From Acanthacorydalis orientalis (Eukaryota; Arthropoda; Insecta; Megaloptera; Corydalidae), in NCBI GenBank assembly GCA_034766995.1, contig CM068315.1:4563736-4627735 (forward strand): a stretch of DNA of 64,000 nt, written 5' to 3'. Positions 22,946-34,712 of the stretch are shown piece after piece. Positions within the stretch are counted from its first letter, which is position 1. Each line of letters begins with the position of its first letter. Made by a program: the position numbers and the translations under genes. The notes beneath the pieces were generated by a model, which saw only the letters and a list, made by a program, of their open reading frames with translations, did not search any database and had not been told where the DNA came from.

Positions 22946-25429
22946 TTTACATAGATCAAAAAATCCAATGGGACATATATCACACACTTCATAGAAAAAA
23001 TTCTACTCAAAAATGTTCAGTAATTGATTATTATTGATCATTTTTGATTTTTTATATGCGATGCCATCATTCTCGGAAACAGTAAGGTATAGAAAAATTT
23101 GTATCTCAGAGATGTTTCTGTACTACAGCGCTTTGAAGACGATAGAATCGTCATAGAAGTACACATAAGCAATAATTAAAAATAATTATTATTATTTTTG
23201 ATATAATTATTGAATATTTTTGATCAGAAACGTTTTTCTTTTGTGTAGAATGAGTGAATAATTAATGAGTGTGAGTTTAGGAACAGTACCAAAACTGTAT
23301 TGTTATATATCACAAATCTGAAATGATTTTATTATTCGTTTTATTATCTCCTGTACCTGTATAATCCATTAATATCATATTAATCTACTTATTGCGACTT
23401 GACTCTATGTAACAACAGATATATGATTTGCTTACAATTTCTTTCGTATTATATTTTTTTAAAACTTTATAAAATTTACTTAACATTTTTTTTATAATAA
23501 TAAAAAATACTTTTTTTAATGAATGGTCCAAATATTAAATAACAGTAAATAGTTTAATTTTTAGTAGAAATGTTAAAGATTTTCATAAATATTATAAATA
23601 CAATCTATGTATTGTTAGTGTTATTTATTGAAAATTTTATTAATTAATTAATCATTTTTACATCTGCAAAATATTTTTACATTTAAAAAAGTTTTTTTTT
23701 AAAAAAGAATTTCATCAAATACTGATTGACTTTTAAGGTTAATCACCTGCAAAATTCTTATTTCGTGTTATTCATTTTTAGATCTTGATTCTAACAAGTG
23801 TAACAAAAAACATTAACACAATAAACTAATAAAATATATTTTTGTTTCACAAATATTTATGTAGTAAATGACTAATATTTCTTTGTTACAAATGAATCAC
23901 GTTATTAACAAAAATAATAGTAAACTCACTGATGAGTAGACTCGCTAGTCTCGTAACAGACCAGTCATAGTCTCTGATAAGAGAATAAAACAATTTTGAC
24001 TATGATTTGTATCACAGTATGAATATATTCCAGTTTTAAATTTAGAATGTATTCAACAAATTGTATTTTTCTTTTAAAACAGTCAAAAAAAAACCACATA
24101 TATTTTTATGCAAATGTATTGAATAATCGACGAAATTTATTATTGATTAGTTACTTTGTAAATTTAAAATTGGTTCTATATAATATTTTTAGAAATAATA
24201 TTTATAAACACAAAGCACAGTTGACAAGTTACAAACTTACAAGCAACATATAAATAAACGTGTGACTAATTTGAAAGAACTAGTATATAAATAGTTCTCA
24301 AATGAAGATGACCAAAAAGTAATCACGTTTTTAGGACACTTGTGTGAGTAGTACATTAGCTGATGATTCGACAAAAATAAATAATTTTTATTATTTTGAA
24401 AAAAAGGTATTATCTTTTAAAATATCTTCATAGTTTATGAAGATAATATTGAAATGCATCACTGTAAATGTTTTTTATTTCATTTTTGGTAACATTTGTT
24501 ACAATTATTTTTGTGAATTGTAATCGGAACCTGTTACCTCTTTAATTTTAACTGTTCTCTGATGTCAAATCACATTTATTACATCAATATTTTAAATTAT
24601 AGAATTAAAAAATCAGCAGGTTTAATCAAGCGTTAAATCAGTCGAACATAACGGTTGTAAAATAATAGTCATGTACAAATGAAATATTTTGTTGTTACAG
24701 CTTGTTTTTATTGTAAACGATTTTGTCAAATTCAAGTCTATAAACGTTATAAAGTATTACAATAATATTCTATAGCCATTTAAATATAGCTTGAAACAAA
24801 TTAATAACATATCGAGTAATGATGAAGGAACTAATGAGAATGATCTTAAAATTCTAAGAAATAAAAAAAAAACTTCAAACAAGAAAGTATATAGACTCAA
24901 AAAAATTATAAATCTCAGAAAATACAAAATCAAAATGAAAAAATTTATACAGGAGTATAACAAACACTAACTGTTAAAACCCTTTTAGCGATTTTATTGT
25001 TGCTAGTCTTGATCTGATGGGTACCTTGAATGCTGGTTTACCGTTCCGAGGAGCATGAAAATCTCGAAAATCAGTATTTATCTTGATTTTTGTAGTTCCC
25101 TTGATGTTGTAGCTGGTCGTTAGTTACCCTTGACTTGTTCGTTTATCTGGGAAAAATTGCAAAAAAAAACAGATGGCAAGGTAAAAAAAAATCTCAATGC
25201 CCCCAAAAATATGTCCGTGGTCGTCGGTCCATCCGAGGTTTATTAAGCACCGAAGCCAACTTAACACCACATATTGAATCATATACGAAATTTTACACTG
25301 ATCCAATAGTTAAAAAATACAAACTGTAATCTGACTCATCCAATTCTAACAATACTCTAATAGTAAAACACACTGTCTGGATACTAAAGTTAATAACAAC
25401 ACCTCTTAATGAGAATTTAACTGCGCGAG
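22946..25429. other. AT-rich intergenic DNA
   Basis: No gene supported. Frames at 24047-24253 (+), 24757-24963 (-) and 25124-25329 (both strands) are Lys/Asn/Phe/Ile-rich or unrecognised. Confidence 0.45.
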
Positions 25430-25870
25430 GCGAACAAAAATCGAACTCATTAATCATTTGTACAAATGAAACTTTTACGAGCGCGAATAATATTTTGATT
25501 AAGGACTGTACATTTCTTTTAATTATATTTCGTTGAAAATGAACCGTTCTTGGTTATTCGTTTATACTGCGAGCGAAATATATTATAATCAGTCGTCGTT
25601 TCGCGTTTTGTAACCATTTAGGTCGGGAAAACCACCGGGACAATATTAAAATTATCATCAGATAAAATGGTAATTAGTGAACAGACAAGTTAAAACCGGA
25701 AAAAATGAGTTAGATAGTAGCGAAACGGAAATACGACCGCCCACGTAAGCCGTTAATAACGTTTAATTTCGTTTACATAAACGCGTACGAGGCGAATTAA
25801 AGTGTAATAAGATTTTTTCCCTATTTTTCCGAATTATTCGGGAAAAAAAGTCTCAGGTACTAACAATGTT
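25430..25870. other. CpG-containing non-repeat island
   Basis: Less AT-rich than its surroundings, with CGCG and many CG steps plus TAATTA/ATTA sites, and no coding frame. It could be a regulatory element, but that is only a guess from composition. Confidence 0.35.
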
Positions 25871-26260
25871 TTTCGGTCATGAAATATATATTTGAAATTT
25901 AGTTTATCGTGAGGTTGGTAGGAAAATAATTGCGGTTTATTACCTTCAAATTAATTCAATCTTCACTTTGTTGATTTTGCTAGCTGTTTTAATCTTTATC
26001 GGTTCGTCAGATCTATTTGGATACAAAGGAAAATTTCCTCATAAATATCTACAAAAATATAAACATTACATATGTGTAACTTAGTGATTTTGTTTGATAT
26101 GTTCTAAGAAAATATTACACAAAAATTCAATAAATTACAATTAAACGCTACACTGCTATAAAATAAGTAACACTAAAGAGTCTGAGTCTAAAGAGTCTTA
26201 CATGCTTCACATTAATTTTTAGTACTTAATTTGCTATTACTTATATTATTTTTAATGTAA

Positions 26261-26267
26261 AATCTTC

Positions 26268-26324
<57 letters not shown>

Positions 26325-26330
26325 AAGATT
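26261..26330. repeat. (CT)n(TA)n array bracketed by AATCTTCC / GGAAGATT
   Basis: Exact 8-base inverted flanks enclose the composite array. Confidence 0.9.
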
Positions 26331-26848
26331 ATATAATCAGGAAAATCCGCGAATTATAATTTTGTTTTACATTTGCATTGAATTTTTACATGGTTGTATA
26401 ATTACTCATACGTTTTCAAAATCATAAAGTGAGAGAATAATTTTTGTTTGCACGTATTTAAGGATGTTTTTGTTCAGCATATATACTCAGCAGCCTTCCA
26501 TGTTAATGGGCCGTCCCTAGAGGCTAGGGGTCTCCATAACAGCCAGAGTCATACAATTTTATTTTCATCATATGCTCCTGGAGACAGTCGGTGGTCGTGC
26601 TCAATTCTGAGAAAAATTCCAAAAAACCCAGATATCTGTCGTAAAAAGGATACATACATAGGTACATTTTACATTTAACGAAAAACTAACTGTTCATTGT
26701 TTCCTGTGGAAGCTTTTTGTGCTACTGTTTAGAGTTCGATGAATTTTAGAATATCGATTGTTGTTTTATGAACCTGTAAGAGTTATTTTATAAATCAAGT
26801 AAACACCTATTTTATGTCAAGAGTAAATATATTTTTTTAATATGGATT

Positions 26849-27034
26849 TTGCTACCATTTATAAAAAAATTAAATCTTTGTAAGATGTCACGGGTGAACG
26901 AAAATGAAATAGCTTTCGAGGCTGCACTATCATCTGGTGACGATAGATACCCAGAGAATTTGATGAAAATCCTTGTTTTATTGTATCTTATAGGACAATA
27001 TGTACGTTGTATTGTACATCCCAAGAAAAGTTGA
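26849..27034 (+). CDS. unassigned 61-codon frame within the insertion
   Basis: Contains MSRVNENEIAFEAALSSGDD, an acidic start that loosely recalls piggyBac transposase N-termini, and then becomes hydrophobic. It lies in the DNA inserted into mariner A copy 2. I cannot assign it; it may be a degraded transposon gene or chance. Confidence 0.2.
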   Translation: MLPFIKKLNLCKMSRVNENEIAFEAALSSGDDRYPENLMKILVLLYLIGQYVRCIVHPKKS

Positions 27035-27146
27035 AAAACTCTGAAATAAAATATGATTTTTTATATTTTGAATAATTATGTTCCAAATCGTCTAATAAGA
27101 TCAAAAAAATGTTTTTCTTTTTGAAAAAAAATCAGGTCTGAAGGGG

Positions 27147-27360
27147 TTAAGTGTAAACCATAAAGACTAACTCGAGCACATGTCTGTTTTGAATTTGTAC
27201 GAAAGTAAGGGTGTTTGCTGTTAGCAACGTTCAATGTATGTAGTATTTAGCAATGCGCAAATATTCTCTTCTGTCAAGCTTACACAAATGTTAAGCTGAA
27301 AAAGAAATAGTATTTTTTGGTCATATCGAATTTCAATTAATTCGTATATCAACTGGTTAA
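27147..27360 (-). mobile_element. TTAA-bordered repeat D, short copy
   Basis: About 214 bases between two TTAA tetranucleotides. The 27357 end, in reverse, reads TTAACCAGTTGATATACGAA and matches 60668 onward. The other part has ACTTTCGTACAAATTCAAAA, which recurs at 61085. TTAA borders suggest the piggyBac superfamily; no transposase is recognised. Confidence 0.5.
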
Positions 27361-27449
27361 CATGAATACAATGAAATAATACTTTTTTAAAAAAAATTAA
27401 GGTTAGAATTCAGAAAACAAAATTAGCAATTATTTTCCTACTAACCTAA

Positions 27450-28782
27450 TAGAATCGCTTAAATTAAACAACTGGTTGACATACATATTACTCATTATTC
27501 AACAATGATACAGAAAACTTATTTTTTTATTTAACAAATAAAAAAAAAATATATAATATATGTGACACTGTGTCAATGCCTTAAAATAGACACCTTCAAT
27601 ATATGGTAAGATGCTGATTAACCAGTTCTGTTTTTCTATATTGATTTCGTGTTGTTTTATTTTAATTGTATTAAATATTCAAATTATTTACAGTAATTTA
27701 ATCAGAGATCGTTTGTTTACCAACATTTATCAAAATGAATAGGGGCCACACCTTTAAGAATTATTGTATAGCGTGTCGGTATTATTACAAAAATACCAGT
27801 TTTCCAGTACTATTTCCAAAAATGTCTACTTAATACAATCGTTTAATTATATTTATTGAGGAAATATGTTTAGTTAGCAAAAAAACAGATAAAATAAATG
27901 TAATATATTGTATGTTATTATAATACGGTTAATTGGTTTAAAGGTTTGTAATTCTTTTTCTTAGTGGGAAAGAATTGAAATAAAAACATTGGAAAGAAAA
28001 TATTGTGGTATATATTTTCGTTTTAGAATTTTTAAAATTGGTCCAGTTTTATTAAATCGTATTATATCGGGAAAAATGTATAAATCCTACGAATATACAA
28101 AGATGTATAGCTTTTAAAATCTGAAGACATCACAAGGCACATTTGAATTCAACTTATATCTAAAAATTGAGAAATATATTTGTTTACTGGAAGTTTTTAA
28201 TAGTTTTTTTTATGTAAATCTCTCTGATAATTAAATATGAAAGTATTATTGAATAAAAATCTATTAAAGTGTTTTGTAACACTCTTTAGAATATGATTAC
28301 ACCAGTAATTATAACTTTAGGAATAATATATTGGATAAAACTGATTTAAAATTTAATACTGACATGAAAAATCAGCAATTCATTTTCATTATTTCGTTTA
28401 TGTAATATTATTATGAATTTCTACCTTCAACCACGTCTGCATTTATAAATTTTAACTTTGTATTTGATGAAAATTTTGTTATTTTCATTGGAATTTATGT
28501 CAACGTGGATGGTTCACCGCACAAGAAATAACAAAAATATTTTCATGAAACGACGCACTTAATCTATTCATGTGTCGGGTTTTTTTTTAAATTTCAAAGA
28601 GATTTTCAGCACTAGACAGTTCTAGTTTGAAAGTTTAAAGTAAAAATTGTGCTTTATTCGGATTCATATTCGTTATTTATTCTCAAATATGTTTATAGTT
28701 GTTTCTTATAAAAAATGTACCAAATGGACATATTTGATACGTTGTTATCAAAAAATAAATATGTAGCATTTATTATAATGTA
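27450..28782. other. AT-rich intergenic DNA
   Basis: No gene or repeat copy recognised. Confidence 0.45.
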
Positions 28783-29094
28783 TCATTTAATTCTAGAAAA
28801 GGAAATATAGTCGACACAAGCGTTATTAGATGACATGTCTTGACAGTAAAAAAAGATAACATAGTAGTAGTAACTTGCAACAACATCAATAGTAGATGAA
28901 AGCACAACCGCTTCGACATCAATTCCATCTGTTCGTCCAATATCATTTGAAACGTTAGTTTTCTTTATAAAAATAACAAAATATTTGTCAAACCACACAG
29001 CAATATACACTTTTTTCATACTGTTTGAGAACTGATATCTTGTATACTGACAGTTTTCGGTATAAATTTGTATATTGATATTCGAAACACACAA
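28783..29094 (-). CDS. unassigned 103-codon open frame
   Basis: One of the longest non-transposon frames in the window. The product is rich in Tyr, Val and Ser, has no motif or signal I recognise, and is not flanked by repeat ends I can see. Codon use does not stand out. It could be a degraded exon or chance; I favour chance. Confidence 0.2.
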   Translation of the reverse strand: MCVSNINIQIYTENCQYTRYQFSNSMKKVYIAVWFDKYFVIFIKKTNVSNDIGRTDGIDVEAVVLSSTIDVVASYYYYVIFFYCQDMSSNNACVDYISFSRIK

Positions 29095-29368
29095 CGCAGG
29101 CTAAAATGTTTTGCGTGGACGCGGTTTTATATTTAGCAAACGAGGTATGAATGAAAAGAAATAATTAAAATCAACATTAACTCTATAAGTTATTGTGTAT
29201 TCATGAAACGTTGTATGAAAATTAAATTGATATAAAATAATATCAATAATATGAAGAATATAATAAAAAAAATATTATTTTCGAAAATTTAGAAATATTG
29301 TATATGAAAATCAAAAATACCAGCTAAATAAAGAAGGAATATTCAAAGTGATTCAATATTTTACTCAT

Positions 29369-29682
29369 TCAAAATCTTTTCCTTCTTCTTCGATAACGCT
29401 GCATCCCAAATCGAGCCTTGGCCTCATCAATTTTCAGCCGCCAGACATCCCTCTGCCTGGCAATCCTTCTCCAGTTCGTTACTCCCAACAGTTCCACTGC
29501 ATCCTTCTCTACATTGTCTGTCCATCTGAGCCTTGGATTGCCCACAGATCTTCTCCCGTCTGGATGTCTATCCAAGGCTCTTTTTGGTACTCTTGAGACC
29601 TCATATAATTCGAAGTTGTAGTGTATTCTCCATATATCTCCATCGTTTACTGGCTCAAATATCCTTCTCAACATTCTTCTTT
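29369..29682 (-). pseudogene. LINE endonuclease/reverse transcriptase C-terminus
   Basis: An open stretch of 101 codons reads RRIFEPVNDGDIWRI, KRALDRHPDGRRSVGNPRLR, WTDNVEKDAVELLGVTNWRR and IARQRDVW in order, ending in RYRRRRKRF. This is the C-terminal tail after the RT domain of craniofacial-development-protein-2-like LINEs found widely in insects. The 5' side is truncated, as usual for LINE copies. Shorter relatives are at 2866 and 22073, all on the minus strand. Confidence 0.85.
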
Positions 29683-30222
29683 CGACAGTGACGAGAGAGA
29701 GAGAAAGAGAGAGATAGAAAAGAGAAGAAAAACCTCAAATTTTACTTATAAGCTATTTGAAAATGGTATGAATGCCGAGACAGATCATGATAAATTACAG
29801 ATTATGTCTATAGTATTATTGACTTGATCTCATTAATTAAAAATTAATAAATAGATTAATAATTACTTACATGAAAAATACTACATAAGAATTTATACAT
29901 TATTTTTATGTGAATATAAATTTTTGTTTATGAATATTAGATGTAGACAAATGTAACAAAACAAACGTATCGTTAATGGATTTTTTGATAACTTCACGCA
30001 GATAATTGTATAGATAAAACAGACATAATAATTGATTACACAATTCAAGGTTTCAAAGTACTTGGAATATGTACACAATTGTAATTAATTTATTTATTGC
30101 GTGACGTTAACAATATAATAAAAGATAATTCGATACATTTTATTTAAGATATTTTAATTATTAGTCTCGCATGATCAGTCAAATTTCATCTTTTTAATTA
30201 TTTTATATATTTATCTCTCTCT
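29683..30222. other. AT-rich intergenic DNA with a GA run
   Basis: GAGAGA repeats at 29692-29730 directly follow the LINE fragment; the rest is unassigned. Confidence 0.5.
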
Positions 30223-30260
30223 TTATATATACATATATCTATCTATCTATCTATATATGC

Positions 30261-30300
<40 letters not shown>
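30223..30300. repeat. (TA)n with TATC and TGTA interruptions
   Basis: A compound simple repeat including ATCTATCTATCTAT. Confidence 0.9.
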
Positions 30301-30303
<3 letters not shown>

Positions 30304-30329
30304 TATAAATATTTTTGACAAAATCCTAA

Positions 30330-30534
30330 ATTCAATAATAGTCGGACTCGGGGGTAGATTTGAAGCTATTTCTTTCATTTGTATTTTTTTTCGAGTTTAC
30401 TTTAGCCTCCGAATTGAGGGGTGGTTCGAACGGAAGTGCGCAAACGGGGTGTATTTTTTAATTATATTTGTGTTTGGGCGCTAATAACCTTAGCAATCGA
30501 GACACCCTGAAGCCCCAATAACCACCATAACCGT
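30330..30534. other. unassigned less AT-rich segment, possibly a repeat
   Basis: Includes GGGCGCTAATAACCTTAGCA, partly shared with 22345. It ends where the hAT tail begins. A dispersed repeat is suspected, but only a short match exists in the window. Confidence 0.35.
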
Positions 30535-30804
30535 CGACAACGAGTCAAGAACGACTAAATGTACTGGCGATGATAAACATAAATTGGCAGAGAGCCCGTA
30601 TTTTAGTTTATTTTGAAATAATAACTGAGTCTGCAAGTGGTAAAGCGCGAAAAACTTGTGTTAAATATTTTTAATACTTGAATAAATATTAGATATCATT
30701 GAACAAAAATAAGCGTTTTATATTTTCTTCCCCATAGTTTTTAATTTTGAAGGGCTTCAAAAATATCAGTTACCCCAATCCTTGCATTTACTGTGAAAGT
30801 CGCT
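30535..30804 (+). mobile_element. hAT element 3' end (C-terminal codons plus terminus)
   Basis: The open frame reads QERLNVLAMININWQRARIL then KARKTCVKYF and stop (about 30545-30682), the end of the hAT dimerisation domain (family pattern RL..LA.L.I). The following 120 bases match the segment after the same stop in the copy at 54957-55310. Both stop at a TA array, which marks the element end. Confidence 0.75.
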
Positions 30805-31758
30805 GTATATATATATATATACAATATATATAAGTATGTATAATTGTAAGTATTTAAATATAATTTTAGATAACATGTCATTCATATATAAATTAATAGG
30901 TAATAACATGATAGTTCACATGATTTAATAAGTAACAATTATGTCTTATTAGAAGTTTCATACAAACCGTTATCGACAATTTTCAGTTTCTTTTTTAAAA
31001 TTTACAACTGTTTAATCCTTTTTTTCTTTTTCTCCTAACAGTTTAACCATGTTACTAATAATCCAAGTATTATGTACATCATGTACGCTCGAAATAGTGT
31101 TATAATTAGTCTAACTGTGAATATTGCAATTATTCAATGACAACATATGATATTTATACACATGCACACACACACACATATTTATATATATATATATGTA
31201 TATATATATATAGTCTGTATATTTTATTTTACGAATCTTTGATGCCGTTATATAAATCATCATAGTTTATTATAGAGTCAATAGAACAAATAGACATTAG
31301 TTTCAAGAATAATATCTTAACTTATGATGTTTCGAGTTATTTAAAATGTGTAATGACATTATTCAGTGCCATATGTTCTTTGATGCATGTAAAGTACATA
31401 CTTCAACGTATTTGAAATAAATGTGTTTTTATAGGTTCCTTTTAACATTTGTATGTGTGTTATTTGTATTTCTAATAAAGAAATATAGCGTCCCCTAATT
31501 TTTCATGCTCCAGATACCATAACTACATTCATAATAGCTTTTATATTTTTAACTATTCTCCGGTTTTCATTATTTTTCTTTAGTCAAAGTCAGCTCTAAA
31601 AAACAATCGTACTTTTTATTCGAGTCAATTTATAATATCGTCACAAGTGGTATAAGTGGTATTTTGGTAGTGAAATATGAACTCAAAGGTGCCGACAAAG
31701 AGTAGAGTTACAGTTAGGTTGTACCTGCTTTTTTTTTAATACATTAAGAGTCTTCGTT
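30805..31758. other. AT-rich intergenic DNA with small CA/TA runs
   Basis: A (CA)n(TA)n run lies at 31163-31212. No gene recognised. Confidence 0.45.
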
Positions 31759-31951
31759 TATAAAAATTAAAATAACAAAATACAATGTTAAAATCTGTAA
31801 TCTTTTTTGACTCTAAAGCTTCAGTCAATACAACGTTTTGAATGAATTTCTTATCAGTTTTACACTGAAATCGTATATCATATGACTGATATCAATCAAT
31901 CGGAACAGAGATCACGTGACCGATATCAATCAATCAAGGAACGAATAAAAT
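31759..31951 (+). repeat. dispersed repeat H, copy 1
   Basis: Shares CAGTTTTACACTGAAATCGT, then GATATCAATCAATC, with copies at 33316 and (inverted) 51646. A unit of about 33 bases (GATATCAATCAATCGGAACA...) is tandemly repeated inside. Non-coding, class unknown. Confidence 0.7.
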
Positions 31952-32191
31952 TCACGAGAACAGTATCATCACTGGATCATTTTTATAATATATAGTGCTT
32001 CCTGTCGTACTACCTTAGACGCCCTGTTACCGTACGAGAGAGAACGATTTGTAGAATAGAAACATCCATTTAAAGCGATCCAGTGTTCATTATTCGGTGC
32101 AGCTTAATTACAGTCAGCTATATAGAGTAAAAGCACAAGAGGAGGAAAGAAATCGTTGCACTACCACAGTTTGTGATACGACAGAAAGCAC
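31952..32191. other. intergenic DNA
   Basis: Somewhat less AT-rich (32000-32190) with no recognised gene. Confidence 0.4.
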
Positions 32192-32202
32192 TATCTCTCT
32201 CA

Positions 32203-32267
<65 letters not shown>

Positions 32268-32279
32268 TATATATATATT
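32192..32279. repeat. (CT)n(TA)n composite microsatellite
   Basis: A CT run of about 35 bases passes into a TA run of about 50 bases. Confidence 0.95.
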
Positions 32280-32315
32280 TTCTTATTTTCAATGAACTTC
32301 AATTGAATGTCATTT

Positions 32316-32639
32316 TTAATTTTTAAAAAATATATCCAAACCCTTATCTTTCTTACTTGTGACAGAATCAATTACAAGCATTGATTTTACAACCGTTTTC
32401 AAACTCATCTCTTCTATAAACATGTATGAACGTGAAGCTTGAATTTGAACTGATTTGAAAAAAAATAACACTTGAGTTCTATCTCCAGGGTCATGAACCG
32501 CATTAAAACACAGTCGAGACCGACATCTTAACACAAAACCATCTCCAGCAGCCGGTAACGTCTGTGCAGATACAATAAAAAGTAAGTGAAAATGAAAAAT
32601 ATAAGAATCAGAAAAACACGTTTCAGCATTTCTTATCAT
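32316..32639 (-). CDS. unassigned 107-codon open frame
   Basis: The product starts with a moderately hydrophobic stretch and contains AVHDPGDRTQVLFFFKSV. No family recognised. It lies next to a simple repeat and may be chance or a decayed exon. Confidence 0.2.
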   Translation of the reverse strand: MIRNAETCFSDSYIFHFHLLFIVSAQTLPAAGDGFVLRCRSRLCFNAVHDPGDRTQVLFFFKSVQIQASRSYMFIEEMSLKTVVKSMLVIDSVTSKKDKGLDIFFKN

Positions 32640-33205
32640 CTTACAATATTAGGAAAGAAATTGCTATCAAATAATAGTTTAAGAAAATCATAAGGATCTG
32701 GTCTATCGGGTGTACATTGTTCCTGATTGATGGTGTCTGAGGACTGACTAAATATAATACTAATCTCTAATCTAATAATAATACTGATCTCTGTGCTTGA
32801 CCCCATGATGAGTTATCGGCTATACGGGTGAGATTTTGCATGACCCACACGGTGAGTCATCGGTCTTGAATGGGTTAAAATATGCGCTATTTATTGATTG
32901 GGTCAGTTTCTGATTATCGCCATATACAGGCAACTAAGCAAACATTTTCGTTATTTGAGTTTTTGATATGACTAACAGATTATCTATGTTGACATTTTTT
33001 TTTTTTTTTTTTATTACATTTCTTATTTTATTTTGGATGGTTTTCTGAAATAAAAATGCATAGTTTTAATAGAGTCGAGTTAGTAAATGAAGACATTTTG
33101 TGTGTATGGATAGGAAAAGGTAATTTTATAATAAAATCGTTTTTAATTGAATTATTTTCTAGATGACAATTTTTTAACCGTATTCATAATTTTTCTTTTA
33201 ATTTC
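32640..33205. other. intergenic DNA with a possible TTAA-type terminus
   Basis: Around 32790-32878, GACCCACACGGTGAGTCATC and ATGAGTTATCGGC form imperfect repeats before TGGGTTAA. Read in reverse, this gives TTAACCCATTC, resembling piggyBac-type ends. The partner end was not found. A poly-T run lies at 32997-33013. Confidence 0.3.
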
Positions 33206-33300
33206 ACTTGAAGGTTTCACTCCTGCTCATTGACGCTCGCTCCCCCGTAACAAATAATAGAAATAAATAAATTATACACACAAATAATCTCCATAAAATG
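33206..33300 (-). mobile_element. Helitron-like 3' end fragment
   Basis: GGTTTCACTCCTGCTCATTG then ACGCTCGCTCCCCCGTAACA is a diverged version of the hairpin end seen at 36636 and 57723. Little else of the element remains. Confidence 0.45.
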
Positions 33301-33315
33301 TAAATCGTAAAGTTT

Positions 33316-33540
33316 TTATTGTAAAAGTTTATAAAAATTAACAACAAAATATGTAACAATTTTTTTACTCTTAAGCATCAGTGAATACAATATTTTGAAT
33401 ACATTTATCAGTTTTACACTGAAATCGTATACTCTCTTTCTTTGTACACCGTGTAAGAGGTACATACATATGAATGATATCAACCAATCAAATCAGAGAC
33501 GACTTGATATCGATCAACCAATCAGAACATGAATAAACCG
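33316..33540 (+). repeat. dispersed repeat H, copy 2
   Basis: Matches copy 1 with an extra stretch (ACTCTCTTTCTTTGTACACC) that copy 3 also has, so copy 1 is the deleted one. It ends CAACCAATCAGAACATGAAT. Confidence 0.75.
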
Positions 33541-34710
33541 TTACGCAATGACGGTTTAGATTTTTATTAATAGAAAGAAATTTATGTTGGAAAAGTATAT
33601 TAAAAAATTATATATTTAAGTAGTTTGTAATTTGAGCTCAAAATTGTTAAATTAATAATTTAGTATATCAAAAACACATTTCTGATTTCTATAAAAATAA
33701 CAGTCGGAAAACAATACAAAATTTTAACAAACTAAAACGTAAAAACAAATCCACAACCGTTATTAAGAAACAAATCTGATTCATAGAGCACATGTGTAAC
33801 ACTGTAACCTATTATTAGAAATAAGAAACATTCGTTATAAGATTTTGTCATTTTGGTGCGACGTTCCATGTAAGTAAACAAGTTAATCGTCTTAATTATA
33901 TTATGTAAGGTGTAGAGAATAGGCGTACAAGAGAACAACGTATAACGATTTAACTTCGAATGAGATATTTCGAACCGATCGTCAGCTTCGTACGAGAGCT
34001 TAAAATGTTCTCATATGAGATCTTGTTGAATACCAACGATTATTTTGATAAGTTTCAATGTGCGTAATTGAGAACGTCCCATTAAATATAAACGTTTGGG
34101 CAAGACATCGCGCAAAAAAGGGATTATCTGAACTGGTGGCTTCTATGTTGCTTGTTATTGTACTCATCAATTCAAAACGATAAACGTTTATGTCCTCCTC
34201 TACCTACACGTTGTAATAAATGAACGCATAAAATGTTATTAGTTTAATTCTAATGCATAGTTATTACTAATAAATAAGATTGTAATAAAACCGATTCTGA
34301 AGAGAGAAGTTCTCAAGTATTCTAACTATACACATTCAGTATTAAAATCAGTGATAATAACTTATTTATAGAGATTTGTTCATAGTAAGAAATATTTATT
34401 ACCAAGTCATATAAAACTGTTCGAATAGATTTAAAAAAAAATATGTTTCATAATTAAATATAGATTATTTTCAATAAATTAGAATTAAATATTAAAATTA
34501 TTTAATACTACAAGATATTCGAAAAATTGATTTCTTTTTTTATATATCTTTTACTTTATCCAGATCATCCCTGTCAATCTAATCACTAGATAATTTTTTT
34601 TCACTATTTTCAAGAAGTGTCCGCATATTAAATAGGAAATAAACGAAAACATTAATACGTTAATTCATAATAAATCCGTTAATCCTAACGATTTACTGTT
34701 TTCATACATG
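33541..34710. other. AT-rich intergenic DNA
   Basis: Nothing recognised; a 68-codon frame (33732-33938, -) is without motif. Confidence 0.45.
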
Positions 34711-34712
34711 TA

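Larger units (their letters stand above)
25911..27449 (-). mobile_element. mini-mariner family A copy 2, split by an insertion
   Basis: On the minus strand the 5' end lies at 27364-27449 (TATTAGGTTAGTAGGAAAAT start, then TTTTCTGAATTCTAACCTTA as at 13020). The 3' end lies at 25911-25998 (AGGTTGGTAGGAAAATAATT, then TTGATTTTGCTAGCTGTTTT). Both match copy 1. About 1.36 kb of unrelated DNA separates them, starting at a TTAA at 27357-27360. Confidence 0.8.
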
